From: DZBG01 sp049241565
GTDB lineage: Bacteria > Bdellovibrionota > Bacteriovoracia > Bacteriovoracales > Bacteriovoracaceae
Assembly: GCA_049241565.1 (NCBI GenBank)
Contig: JBMLQL010000025.1
Location: forward strand, 1 to 64,000
DNA length: 64,000 bases
Direction: 5' to 3'
Shown piece after piece: positions 7,489 through 16,085 of the stretch. Within the stretch, counting starts at the first letter, position 1. Every line of letters starts with the position of its first letter. Under the pieces are notes generated by a model. The model made no database searches. It was not told where the DNA came from and saw nothing but the letters and a program-made list of their open reading frames with translations. Both the position numbers and the translations under genes were made by a program.

Positions 7489-8475
7489 CTAGCGCAGGAA
7501 GTCCATGAGGCTGGTATTCATCAAATTTGAGCTCGCCTTATAGGTTGCCTTAAGGACGGTCTGCTCTTTTTGGAGGTCGCTGAACAATTCGGTGATGTCG
7601 GCGTCTTCAATTTTAGATTTGTACGACTCGTTTAAAAGTTTTGTCTTTTCAATATTAGTCTCGGCGTTCGCAATACTATTCGTAAGCGCACCAATCTCTG
7701 TTCTCAAAGTTGTGACCCGGTCCATACTGGTATCGATTTTTTCAAGAAGTCCCTGGATGATCTCATGATTGTCTGTGAGAAGGGCGTTCTCAAGGCTTCT
7801 AAGCTCATCAAATACGCTTGAAGTACTACTTTCTTCCTCAACTGAGGCAAGATCTCGTCCAGCAGAAGGAATCTCCATCTGAGGACCTTGCTGAATATCA
7901 AGTTGCTCTCTTTTTACTGCCTGCTTAGGCGAAGAGAAAAAGACATCGGCCCCAGTGATATTCACTGGAACAAGAACATCCTTATTTACTTCAACAAACA
8001 TTTTATTTTTATCACCAAAATAAGCCCCATCCTTATCAAAAGGACGAGTGAGGATTTTTTGGCCTGCAAAAAGATAACGATTTCCCATTCTCTTATTGGC
8101 AATACTGAGAGCTTGTTCACGAAGCTGATGGATCTCTTTAGCAACCCCGGTACGAATCTCAACATTATAAATAGAAGAGGCCTGGCCAACAGCAAGTTCT
8201 TTGGCCTTAAGAAGAATATCAGATAATTCGTCGAGAACGTTCTCTGTGAAAGAGAGTTGTGTACTCGCAAAGTTAATATTTCTTTTGTATTGATCAGCAT
8301 CGATATTTTGAGAGCGAATAGCTAGAAGATCCACGTTACCCACGGGATCATCAGAGGGCTTTGCAACCCTCTTCAATGTTGATCCTTTCATTTGCAAGTC
8401 TTCTACGCGCGACTTTGTCTTTCCTACAGCGTAGTTGATTGAATGGACCGAGCTATTTTCAGATACTCTCGACAT
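7489..8475 (-). CDS. flgL: flagellar hook-filament junction protein FlgL
   Basis: FlgL (HAP3) joins the hook-associated FlgK to the flagellin filament. The 328 residues have the flagellin-like N-terminus (residues 1-110, LKRVAKPSDDPVGNVDLL, then LDELSDILLKAKELAVGQAS and GNRYLFAGQ) and a C-terminal helical flagellin-like region (LRTEIGALTNSIANAE). The centre is the variable domain. It begins 9 nt after flgK and is the last flagellar structural gene of the operon. Confidence 0.95.
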   Translation of the reverse strand: MSRVSENSSVHSINYAVGKTKSRVEDLQMKGSTLKRVAKPSDDPVGNVDLLAIRSQNIDADQYKRNINFASTQLSFTENVLDELSDILLKAKELAVGQASSIYNVEIRTGVAKEIHQLREQALSIANKRMGNRYLFAGQKILTRPFDKDGAYFGDKNKMFVEVNKDVLVPVNITGADVFFSSPKQAVKREQLDIQQGPQMEIPSAGRDLASVEEESSTSSVFDELRSLENALLTDNHEIIQGLLEKIDTSMDRVTTLRTEIGALTNSIANAETNIEKTKLLNESYKSKIEDADITELFSDLQKEQTVLKATYKASSNLMNTSLMDFLR

Positions 8476-8484
8476 ACATTAACC

Positions 8485-9951
8485 CTAGTTCATTATTCCA
8501 AGAACTGCTTTAAACATTTCATCCGATGCTTTAATGACTTTGGCACTTGCTTCGTACGCATTTTGATACTTCACCATATTCGCGGCTTCTTCATCCAAAG
8601 AAACTCCTGCGAGTCTTTCCTTAAATGATTTGGCCTGAGCTAAAATTCCCGATGATTGTTCGGAATCAATTTTCGCCTTCCCAGAAAGAAGACCAACTTG
8701 TCCTACTGATTTTAAGTATTGCTCTTCAAAAGTTGTGCTTCCTTCACCTAACACTTTCTCATGCTGAAGCTTAGAGATAGCAAGGGCAATACGGTTATCC
8801 CCTGGCTTATTAGCTTCAAGGGCCGTCGCAATATTATTTGGATCTTCCTTGATGGCATCATCAAGATCGATATATTCAGCAGCACGTTTGAGATCAAGAG
8901 GCTCTTTAAAGAAGTTAATTCCTGTTACTGGTCTAGCCGCCGCATTCGGAACAGGATTTCCTTGAGCATCAGTAGGGACTTGGTAATTAGCAAATCCTCG
9001 TCTGTGAACAGCGTTGGTCGCAAGAACTAGGCCATGGGCCAATTCATCAACTTGTTTTTCAAGAGAGACAAGTTCTTCATCACGAGTTTTTAAAAGTGAA
9101 CCAATAGATCCAGATTTAATACGCTCAGTGATGGCAGTACTTGGACGAGAGGCAAAGAAGATTTCAACATTCCCTTTGTCAGCTGAGTTGTCGCCTGGTT
9201 TTACGGCAGAGCCTGCACGTAATTCTTGCGCTACTTCTCCCGCCACAAGAGAGCCGAGTCCTTCGACGTTTACCACATAACGACCTTGCTCATCTGAGTA
9301 AGTCGAGACGGTGAAAAATTCCGAAAGAGTTCTCACGGCATTATCACGCTGATCTTGAAGATCGTTGGCCTGACCGCCACCCACTTCTTGAACAGCAATT
9401 TCTTTATTGAGTTTAGCAATAGTTCTGGCCAATTGGTTAGCATCATCAATTTGAAGAGATATCTTTCTATTCATTGAAGCGCGAACTTGATCAATATTTT
9501 CTGTAATACGATGGAAGTCACCTGTCACAATTTTGGCGTTTTCACGAACAATATTTCTTACTGTTTCATTTTCTGGTTGATTTGAAAGCTCACGGAATGA
9601 GTTGAAGAAACGATTAAGGATCTTGTTAAGACCCTCAGAGTTTACTTCATTGAAGATTTCTTCGACGTGTCCAAGCTGAAGTGTTCTTTCTTCATTATAT
9701 TTGTGATTTGCTGTTGAGACATTTAATTTTTTTTCGATAAGGTCATCATGATAACGACGAATCGATTGAATATCGACACCAGTACCAAGAACATAATCTC
9801 CTTCAGGGAGAGTGATAGAGTTCTTTGTACGGACTTCTTGACGTGAGTATCCCTCAGTATTGGCATTAGCAATATTATGCGATGTCGTAGACATCGAAGA
9901 CTTGGCCGCAAAGAGCCCCGACTTACCAATATTTAAAAGATCTGCACCCAA
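8485..9951 (-). CDS. flgK: flagellar hook-associated protein FlgK
   Basis: FlgK (HAP1) is the first hook-filament junction protein. The N-terminus has the rod/hook signature (SMSTTSHNIANANTEGYSRQ), followed by the FlgK helical domain (ILNRFFNSFRELSNQPEN and LQDQRDNAVRTLSEF). The C-terminal LDEEAANMVKYQNAYEASAK motif packs in the D0 core. The 488-aa length is normal. The start is TTG, with AAGGA upstream. It lies between flgN and flgL. Confidence 0.96.
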   Translation of the reverse strand: MGADLLNIGKSGLFAAKSSMSTTSHNIANANTEGYSRQEVRTKNSITLPEGDYVLGTGVDIQSIRRYHDDLIEKKLNVSTANHKYNEERTLQLGHVEEIFNEVNSEGLNKILNRFFNSFRELSNQPENETVRNIVRENAKIVTGDFHRITENIDQVRASMNRKISLQIDDANQLARTIAKLNKEIAVQEVGGGQANDLQDQRDNAVRTLSEFFTVSTYSDEQGRYVVNVEGLGSLVAGEVAQELRAGSAVKPGDNSADKGNVEIFFASRPSTAITERIKSGSIGSLLKTRDEELVSLEKQVDELAHGLVLATNAVHRRGFANYQVPTDAQGNPVPNAAARPVTGINFFKEPLDLKRAAEYIDLDDAIKEDPNNIATALEANKPGDNRIALAISKLQHEKVLGEGSTTFEEQYLKSVGQVGLLSGKAKIDSEQSSGILAQAKSFKERLAGVSLDEEAANMVKYQNAYEASAKVIKASDEMFKAVLGIMN

Positions 9952-9980
9952 AGGACAATCCTTGTCTTAGGTCGTTATTA

Positions 9981-10478
9981 TTAACGAGGGAGTGACTTTG
10001 TCATCCCATCAGCACCATACGTCTTGTACGGTTTCTTTTTTCCACTAAACGATTCTTTAATATCACGAATAGAAAGCATCGCTTTATTAAGGAACTGTTG
10101 GTTCTTCTTGTTTTGTTCTTGAAGCTGTCCAACGATATCAATGAGAAGTGAGTTAAGGTTCTTAAGAGCACTTACTCCACTTTGAGCTTCGATTTCATCG
10201 AAGTAATCTAGAAGATCCGCCACTCTTACGAGAGGAACATCTACTAGTTCTTTAGTATTCAATGTATGGATAAGGGCTGCACGCTCGCTTTCTACCTGAA
10301 CGATACGCTGAATGATTTCTTCTTTTAACGGAAGCATGGTCTCAAGCTGATCGATATCAGAGGCAAGCAAAACAAGATACTCATCACACGTGAGATCAAA
10401 AAGTTCTCGGTGGAGCTTACAGAACTGCTCCCAGATGATAATAGCTTGTTGATAGTAAAGCTTCTTCATCGCTGACAT
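9981..10478 (-). CDS. flgN: FlgN-like flagellar export chaperone
   Basis: The 165-aa, mostly helical protein lies between flgM and flgK, the usual place of FlgN, the export chaperone for FlgK and FlgL. It has the FlgN-type region of long helices with LPLKEEIIQRIVQVESERAAL and, after residue 110, a helix (LNSLLIDIVGQLQEQNKKNQ) of the kind that binds substrate. Sequence identity to FlgN is weak, so the call rests on position and helix pattern together. The start could be the ATG at 10478 or three codons later. Confidence 0.75.
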   Translation of the reverse strand: MSAMKKLYYQQAIIIWEQFCKLHRELFDLTCDEYLVLLASDIDQLETMLPLKEEIIQRIVQVESERAALIHTLNTKELVDVPLVRVADLLDYFDEIEAQSGVSALKNLNSLLIDIVGQLQEQNKKNQQFLNKAMLSIRDIKESFSGKKKPYKTYGADGMTKSLPR

Positions 10479-10489
10479 AGTTCTATTCC

Positions 10490-10819
10490 TTAGAACTCAG
10501 AAGTAAGGATTTTGTCCGCAAGAGCGTCATAATCTACTTCGTATGTTCCTGATTGAATCTGTGACTTCAGTCTTGCAATCTTTTCAGAGTTATCAACTGG
10601 AGCTGAGGCGTCTACTGCTTTTTTAATGCGAGCAAATTCCTTCACACCGTCGTTGATATTAACTTTGGCATCAGATGAAGTTCTGTCCATAATCTGGCCA
10701 GCTTTCTCCACTGAGTTGCGACGAATTTCACCAGCATTCTGGCCACCTCTTGTAGCTCCTGCTTCTCCTGTACGAGAGCGAGGAAAGAAGGGAGAACGAG
10801 TATCAATTCCATTACTCAT
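10490..10819 (-). CDS. flgM: anti-sigma28 factor FlgM
   Basis: FlgM holds the flagellar sigma factor FliA (sigma28) inactive until it is exported through the finished hook. The C-terminal half carries the sigma-binding pattern IARLKSQIQSGTYEVDYDAL followed by ADKIL. The first 50 residues are Gly/Arg/Ser-rich and probably disordered, as expected for an exported protein. The start overlaps the end of flgJ by 8 nt. Its presence implies that a FliA-dependent late class exists elsewhere in the genome. Confidence 0.88.
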   Translation of the reverse strand: MSNGIDTRSPFFPRSRTGEAGATRGGQNAGEIRRNSVEKAGQIMDRTSSDAKVNINDGVKEFARIKKAVDASAPVDNSEKIARLKSQIQSGTYEVDYDALADKILTSEF

Positions 10820-11195
10820 GCGATATCTCCTTCGCAGAATCAGCTCTTCCTGAGACTGATTCGTATTTAGCGATTTGCTGTTGTGGCGCTACCGGGTTTC
10901 TGAGCTGCTTAAGGTGTTGTGGAAGGATTTGATCTAGGATCATACCTTTAACACCGAGACCGTTCTTGGAAGCGGCCATCATCTTTGAATGCTCATCATC
11001 CATAAGCGAGTTATAATAGTCCATTGAAGCTGAATCAGGAGTTTCCTTATTCACACTTTTTCTCATTTCACTAAGCATATGATTAGTAAAATTAGCTTCC
11101 ATGCCTTCAGCGACATCTTCATATTGTTTCAGGATTTTTTGGGAAGTAGAAGCTTGATCTAATCTTGCTTGCGGATTTACTTTCAAAATAACCAT
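10812..11195 (-). CDS. flgJ: rod-binding protein, FlgJ N-terminal type
   Basis: FlgJ is a rod-cap or rod-assembly protein. Only the N-terminal Rod-binding domain is present (MLSEMRKSVNK, YYNSLMDDEHSKMMA and GLGVKGMILDQI). The 127-aa protein lacks the C-terminal peptidoglycan-hydrolase domain seen in enterobacterial FlgJ (about 313 aa), so another enzyme must open the wall. The ATG at 11195 has an AGG directly next to it, a poor spacing. It follows a 109-nt gap after flgI and overlaps flgM. Confidence 0.85.
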   Translation of the reverse strand: MVILKVNPQARLDQASTSQKILKQYEDVAEGMEANFTNHMLSEMRKSVNKETPDSASMDYYNSLMDDEHSKMMAASKNGLGVKGMILDQILPQHLKQLRNPVAPQQQIAKYESVSGRADSAKEISHE

Positions 11196-11304
11196 CCTGG
11201 TTCTTTTTTAAAGGGTCCTTCTCGTCCTGAGAATCCCTATTAAAATCTTAGCATTTTTCTGAGCGCGGGTGTTAGTATTTTTTGACAGTGGAAAGATTGA
11301 CCTA

Positions 11305-12306
11305 CTAGATCAACTCAATCTCTGCTACTAACGCCCCTTGGGTTTTTAAGGACTGAAAGATCGAGATCAGATCTTCAGGGGTAGTGCCTAGTGCATTCAA
11401 GGCCTTAACGAGGTCATTAATCGTTGTCGACTGCTCAACCACATGGACGGCTTCTTTTCCTGAGCCGCTTCCTCCACCTTTAACCTCTAAAACAAGGCTT
11501 CCGTGGCTAATAGCTGACTTTTTAAGGATGATTTCTCCCCCGGCCACTACTGTTCCTGTACGCTCATTAATAACGATTCGGGCGGCAACATCTGCCGACA
11601 CACGGTAGTTTTCAACATGGGCGATGAGCTCAACAACTTTTCTTTCGTAGTACGTAGGGATGATTAAATCAATCGTGGCCGAGTCCGAAGCCGTGGCATA
11701 TTTCCCACCAAGCTCTTGATTGATCACTTTCTCAATTCGAGCTGCTGTTGTGAAGTCGGGGCTATTTAAGGCCAAGCGAAGGGCCTTCTTTTCGTTAAAG
11801 TTCATTTCAAGTTCTTTCTCAACAACTCCACCATCTGGAATGCGCGCTGTTGTGGCAAACTTCTTTCCCTTTTCTAGTCCACCGATTGAAAGCGGGCCTG
11901 AGGCCACAGCGTAGATTTGACCGTCTCCACCTTTGAGGGGAGTCACTAAAAGTGTTCCTCCAGCGAGTGAAGAAGCATCACCGATTGATGAAACTGTAAT
12001 ATCTAGTTTTTGACCTAAACGTCCAAAGGCCGGAAGTTTGGCCGTCACGATAACAGCGGCCACATTTTTTGAAGTCACTTCTTTTTGTGGATTCAATCCA
12101 AGAGTCTGAAACATTTTTTTTAGAGAAGTATTAGTGATTTCTCCCCCACCGTCTCCTGATCCATTAAGCCCGATGACAAGACCATACCCAACTAATGAGT
12201 TCTCACGAACCCCTTTAATTGAGACTAAGTCTTTGATTCTGCTGGTTGTGGCCAGGGCAGAAAGGCTTAGAGAAGAAAGAGCTATAAGAGCGAAGAGTTT
12301 ATTCAT
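11305..12306 (-). CDS. flgI: flagellar P-ring protein FlgI
   Basis: FlgI forms the periplasmic P-ring around the rod. A Sec signal peptide (residues 1-19, ending SALA) is followed by the classic start SRIKDLVSIKGVRENSLVGY and GLVIGLNGSGDGG. The 333-aa protein also has VVTAKLPAFGRLGQ-type and VVAGGEIILKKSAISHGSL motifs. It lies 6 nt after flgH, forming the L/P-ring pair. Confidence 0.97.
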   Translation of the reverse strand: MNKLFALIALSSLSLSALATTSRIKDLVSIKGVRENSLVGYGLVIGLNGSGDGGGEITNTSLKKMFQTLGLNPQKEVTSKNVAAVIVTAKLPAFGRLGQKLDITVSSIGDASSLAGGTLLVTPLKGGDGQIYAVASGPLSIGGLEKGKKFATTARIPDGGVVEKELEMNFNEKKALRLALNSPDFTTAARIEKVINQELGGKYATASDSATIDLIIPTYYERKVVELIAHVENYRVSADVAARIVINERTGTVVAGGEIILKKSAISHGSLVLEVKGGGSGSGKEAVHVVEQSTTINDLVKALNALGTTPEDLISIFQSLKTQGALVAEIELI

Positions 12307-12312
12307 CCTGAA

Positions 12313-13071
12313 TTACCTCAATACAAAAACTCGGGATTCTAAAATTTTGTCCGAGTTTACATAATCATTTTCTAAAATATCTCGACGGGACACAAGGGCC
12401 TCGATTTCAATGGCCCTTTTTTCCTTTTTAAAGATAACTTCTTTACGACCGCGGACAATCAGGTAGTCCTTATTGATCTCTTCCACCACTGTGCCTGAAA
12501 CCTTGTCGTAAACCTTCATATCCACATCGTCAGCTCCAGGAGAGGCAGCTACACCAGGAGTCGTAGCGGCAGCGGCATTGGCCGGATTTTCGCCCTCTGC
12601 GGTCTTCTTTTTAGGGGCATCAGGAAAGGCCCTTTTAAGTTCACTGGAGATTTGATTTCTAAGATTATCTAAAACATTGATGATGACGACATCACCATTT
12701 CGTTTATCGATCGTTGTTGTAAACAATTCAGAGGAAGATCCTTGGTTGGCCCAAAGAGAGCCAGAGCTGTCTGAATCTACAAAATCATCGCGGTTATAAC
12801 GTTGAGGTTTATAGTCACGCTTGACTGTCGGTTTCATTTCACTGTTGGGACCTGACCCATTGAGGCTGAAGGTCACTGGATTATTAATCGGGCGTTTATC
12901 ATTGGCCTTATCTTTTCGACCATAACTTTGTCTGAAAGCATCGATCCCGTCACGAGGAGGAGGACCTTTTTTTCCAACGTTTTCTTCGCGATCAATTTGG
13001 CGATGAATAGAATCAACGTATCCCGCGCAGCTTACTAAAAACAAAAGACTTAAAATGAATAATCCTTTCAT
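12313..13071 (-). CDS. flgH: flagellar L-ring lipoprotein FlgH
   Basis: FlgH is the outer-membrane L-ring lipoprotein. A lipoprotein signal ends in VSC (Cys15). The FlgH core includes SGSLWANQGSSSELFTTTID, then GDVVIINV and the C-terminal EIEALVSRRDILENDYVNSD region. An insertion at about residues 150-185 is rich in Ala, Pro and Gly and low in complexity. It overlaps flgA by 4 nt (ATGA). Its presence shows that the flagellum crosses an outer membrane. Confidence 0.95.
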   Translation of the reverse strand: MKGLFILSLLFLVSCAGYVDSIHRQIDREENVGKKGPPPRDGIDAFRQSYGRKDKANDKRPINNPVTFSLNGSGPNSEMKPTVKRDYKPQRYNRDDFVDSDSSGSLWANQGSSSELFTTTIDKRNGDVVIINVLDNLRNQISSELKRAFPDAPKKKTAEGENPANAAAATTPGVAASPGADDVDMKVYDKVSGTVVEEINKDYLIVRGRKEVIFKKEKRAIEIEALVSRRDILENDYVNSDKILESRVFVLR

Positions 13072-13952
13072 AACTCTACAACTACCTTGTGATCATCTAT
13101 AACTTTACCTAAGTATTTTCTCTTTTTTTCAGGAACAAAAACTTCAACCGAATCACCATGGCCGCCGTTATTACGTGCGATTCCACCAGTTTTAATTTCA
13201 ATTTGGGCGTTTTGAAAAATTAATTCAGTTTGGTCTCCGGCACGGACAAGGTTCATCGGAACTAAATCTGCCTTACGAAGATAAACTCCGGCCTTAAGCG
13301 GTTTGTTGGTTTTAAAAAACTTTAAGATACGTGCATCTTGAACGAGCTCAGTGTGAGGCATAACCTCAATATAGTCTTCTTGATAGAGAGCAGGGTTTTT
13401 AAGTTCAGCAAAACCTTGCAAAGGCTGAGTCAGTTTATAGGCCTTCGTCAGTTTTCCAAAATTAATAGTCAAAAGATGCTGGATTTTATCTCCGATAAAT
13501 TCATTATGAGTCATCACTAACTTTTGATTCAAGCCATAAAGGCAATCTTGGCAAGTCAGTTGAATCTGATCACCGTTTTTCATGGGGTAGAGAGATTTCA
13601 TTCCGATAGCTGGTCTAATCTCTTTAACAAAAATAGATTGAGGCAATGGAAGTTGGGCCCGGGCAATATTTTTGAGGTGATCAATCTGAATCAAGTGGGG
13701 AGCAATTGTTAAGACTACATCCGCTTGAACTTGAATCATTCTCATCATCTGAAGAGCGGTAATCTTCCCATCAGTCGACATTAAAATTTCATGAAGTTTT
13801 TCTTTCTCAGTCAAGCTGCAGTCACTCGCATTTTGATAAGAGAGGTCATTATTATTGTTTTCAATAATAAGAATTCTCTCCGGCAGCTCAATATGGCAGG
13901 CAAGAGATGAAAAACTAAAAGCAATGAGGGCGAAGGTAATTAATTTTTTCAT
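13068..13952 (-). CDS. flgA: flagellar basal body P-ring chaperone FlgA
   Basis: FlgA is the periplasmic chaperone for P-ring assembly. A signal peptide spans residues 1-18 (FSSLAC). The C-terminal SAF/FlgA domain (about 205-294) contains the signature KAGVYLRKADLVPMNLVRAG and ARNNGGHGDSVEVFVPEKKR. At 294 aa it has a long N-terminal region (residues 20-150) of less clear relation. It shares one base with flgG upstream (TAATG) and four with flgH. Confidence 0.88.
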   Translation of the reverse strand: MKKLITFALIAFSFSSLACHIELPERILIIENNNNDLSYQNASDCSLTEKEKLHEILMSTDGKITALQMMRMIQVQADVVLTIAPHLIQIDHLKNIARAQLPLPQSIFVKEIRPAIGMKSLYPMKNGDQIQLTCQDCLYGLNQKLVMTHNEFIGDKIQHLLTINFGKLTKAYKLTQPLQGFAELKNPALYQEDYIEVMPHTELVQDARILKFFKTNKPLKAGVYLRKADLVPMNLVRAGDQTELIFQNAQIEIKTGGIARNNGGHGDSVEVFVPEKKRKYLGKVIDDHKVVVEL

Positions 13953-14737
13953 TATCTCACATTGTTAACTGTTTGGAGCATTTGATCAGCTACACCCATG
14001 ACTTTTGAATTCATCTCATAAGCACGTTGGGCCTTAATTAGATCTGTCATTTCATTCATCACGTTGACGTTTGAAGCTTCAATCGCTCCTTGCATCATCA
14101 CCCCACTATTATTCTCTCCAGCAATCTGCTGTTGAGCTTGCCCACTTCCTGCCGTTGCGCCCATAAGATTTCCACCTTCATTGCGAAGACCTGTAGGGTT
14201 GACGAAAGTGAAGACCGGTATTTGTCCTAGGTTAATCGGCTCAGGAGAGTTACGAACAAAAGCTTCAACTGTTCCACTATCTGAGATGTTGATACTCATA
14301 ATATTCGGTGGGACAACAACTCCTGGGAAAACTTTATGTCCGGCCTTGGTGACCATATTTCCTTGAGCATCGACGTTAAAGCTTCCGTCACGAGTGTATT
14401 TAAGCTCACCGTTTGGAGCGATAATTCCAAAAAAACCTTCGCCATTGATCATGAGATCATAGGGATTGTTCGTCATCTGTGGAGCACCTTGAGTATGCTG
14501 AGTACGAGTGGCAGAAACTTTCGCTCCTGATCCCACTTGAAGACCAACATTATACTCAGAGTTACCAGAAGACTTTGCTCCGGCCTCTTGAACTGTTTCA
14601 TAAAGAAGATCGTCAAATTCTGTGCGGGATTTTTTAAATCCAGTGGTGTTCACGTTTGCGATATTGTTAGATATCGTGTTTACGTTAGATTCTTGTGCCG
14701 ACATTCCTGTCGCCGCAGTTTGGAGTGCACGAATCAT
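13952..14737 (-). CDS. flgG: flagellar distal rod protein FlgG
   Basis: FlgG builds the distal rod. The 261-aa length is exact for the family. The N-terminus MIRALQTAATGMSAQESNV with NTISNNIANVNTTGFKKSR is diagnostic. The C-terminal D0 motif (GAIEASNVNVMNEMTDLIKA, then QRAYEMNSKVM) is also typical. It follows flgF by 13 nt and overlaps flgA by one base. Confidence 0.97.
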   Translation of the reverse strand: MIRALQTAATGMSAQESNVNTISNNIANVNTTGFKKSRTEFDDLLYETVQEAGAKSSGNSEYNVGLQVGSGAKVSATRTQHTQGAPQMTNNPYDLMINGEGFFGIIAPNGELKYTRDGSFNVDAQGNMVTKAGHKVFPGVVVPPNIMSINISDSGTVEAFVRNSPEPINLGQIPVFTFVNPTGLRNEGGNLMGATAGSGQAQQQIAGENNSGVMMQGAIEASNVNVMNEMTDLIKAQRAYEMNSKVMGVADQMLQTVNNVR

Positions 14738-14750
14738 TTAAAATCCCCTG

Positions 14751-15596
14751 TTAAAATTTACCAAGTTCGTTTGATATTTTTCCAGAAATACTGTCATAAG
14801 CATTAATAGCTTTTTGAATGGACTCAAAATGGCGATGGGCCTTAATAAGTTCACTCATCTCTTCAATGGCGTTCACGTTTGATCCTTCAAGAAATCCTTG
14901 ATTCACCGTTGTGGCCACGTTTTCTCTCACAATATTTTTCTCATCGGGTGTGATGAAAAGTGAGTTTCCTTCTTTTTTAAGGGCCTGATGGTCCTTAAAT
15001 TCAACAATAGAGATCTTTCCAATGCTTCCATTGGCCGAAGTTAAAATTTCTCCATCAAGTGAGATGGTAATACGAGTATTGCTTGGAATTTTAATAATAC
15101 GATCTGCAGGATTTTGTTCCGGAGCGGCAGCTGGATTGCGAAGAGATTCTTCATTAACTGTTGTCGCATTGAGAACCTTAAATCCTTGATCATTAACGAG
15201 ACTGCCTTCGCGATCAATAGAGAGGTTACCTTTACGAGTGAATCTCACGCCTGTAGGAGTTAAAACTTCAATAAATCCCTTACCTTTGAGTCCAATATCA
15301 AGTGGACTTTGAGTTGGAATTAATTGACCTTGTTCAAAAATAGTATAGTTTCCTTCAATCGCCACATAAGCGTTCTCTGCTCCTTGTGTATGATAGAAAT
15401 CTTCGGGCGCAAATTCTCCACGAGGTATATCGATATCATCGACACCCTTATTAAGTGCAGTGAGATGCTCTTTAAAAACAAGCTGATCTTTTTTAAATCC
15501 AACTGTGTTCGCATTGGCGACATTGTTGGCAATTGTTTCAACTTTTCTTTGCTGAGCAATTTGTCCTGAAAGGTTAACCCAGATATTGTTACCCAA
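14751..15596 (-). CDS. flgF: flagellar proximal rod protein FlgF
   Basis: FlgF is a rod protein related to FlgG. The N-terminal motif (IANNVANANTVGFKKDQLVF) and the C-terminal GFLEGSNVNAIEEMSELIKA with HRHFESIQKAINAYDS are present. At 281 aa it is somewhat longer than typical. The start is TTG, with AAGGAG 8 nt before it. It is the first gene of the ten-gene minus-strand operon ending at flgL. I could not find a convincing sigma28 or sigma54 promoter in front of it. Confidence 0.93.
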   Translation of the reverse strand: MGNNIWVNLSGQIAQQRKVETIANNVANANTVGFKKDQLVFKEHLTALNKGVDDIDIPRGEFAPEDFYHTQGAENAYVAIEGNYTIFEQGQLIPTQSPLDIGLKGKGFIEVLTPTGVRFTRKGNLSIDREGSLVNDQGFKVLNATTVNEESLRNPAAAPEQNPADRIIKIPSNTRITISLDGEILTSANGSIGKISIVEFKDHQALKKEGNSLFITPDEKNIVRENVATTVNQGFLEGSNVNAIEEMSELIKAHRHFESIQKAINAYDSISGKISNELGKF

Positions 15597-15795
15597 AGAT
15601 ACGACTCCTTCGCTTCCTTAGATTTGTGGTCGGACCAATCCTTGGGCCGATAGGAAAATTTTAACAGGGGGGATGTCATAAACATACGTAGGCAATTTCT
15701 ACTGCATGATTAAGTCCTTGAAACCTTGTCTTAAAGCGCCGGACATGGGAAAATTTATCAAGATTACATGTCAAACCTTCAACTGGGGGACCCCA

Positions 15796-16023
15796 ATGGC
15801 CACCAAAAAAGCCGATCAAGAAACTCAAGATTTTGAGTCTGGTCTTAAAGAACTAGAAAAACTCGTCAATGACCTCGAAAGCGGAGAACTTCCACTTCAA
15901 GATAGTTTGCAAAAATTCGAACGAGGAGTTGAACTCTACAAAAACTGTCGGGTAACTCTCGATCAGGCCGAAAAGAAGATCAAAATCCTTAGTGATTCTC
16001 TTAAAGAATTAGATTATCAGTAA
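15796..16023 (+). CDS. xseB: exodeoxyribonuclease VII small subunit
   Basis: XseB is the small subunit of exonuclease VII, which degrades single-stranded DNA. The family pattern is clear: FESGLKELEKLVNDLESGEL, then PLQDSLQKFERGVEL and a C-terminal helix. I chose ATG at 15796, with a GGGGGA site just before it, giving 75 aa as usual. A longer in-frame reading from 15706 adds 30 residues not seen in the family. The large subunit gene xseA is not in the window. Confidence 0.92.
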   Translation: MATKKADQETQDFESGLKELEKLVNDLESGELPLQDSLQKFERGVELYKNCRVTLDQAEKKIKILSDSLKELDYQ

Positions 16024-16085
16024 TTCTTCCCTTTCTTATAGATGTCCCTAAAATAGGATAAGAAATTTATCTTGGTGAGGTTATT

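Noticed and set aside
15597..15795. GCCGATAG before flgF as a sigma28 -10 box
   Set aside because: The matching orientation is the plus strand, away from flgF, and no TAAA box lies 15 bp upstream; it is probably chance.
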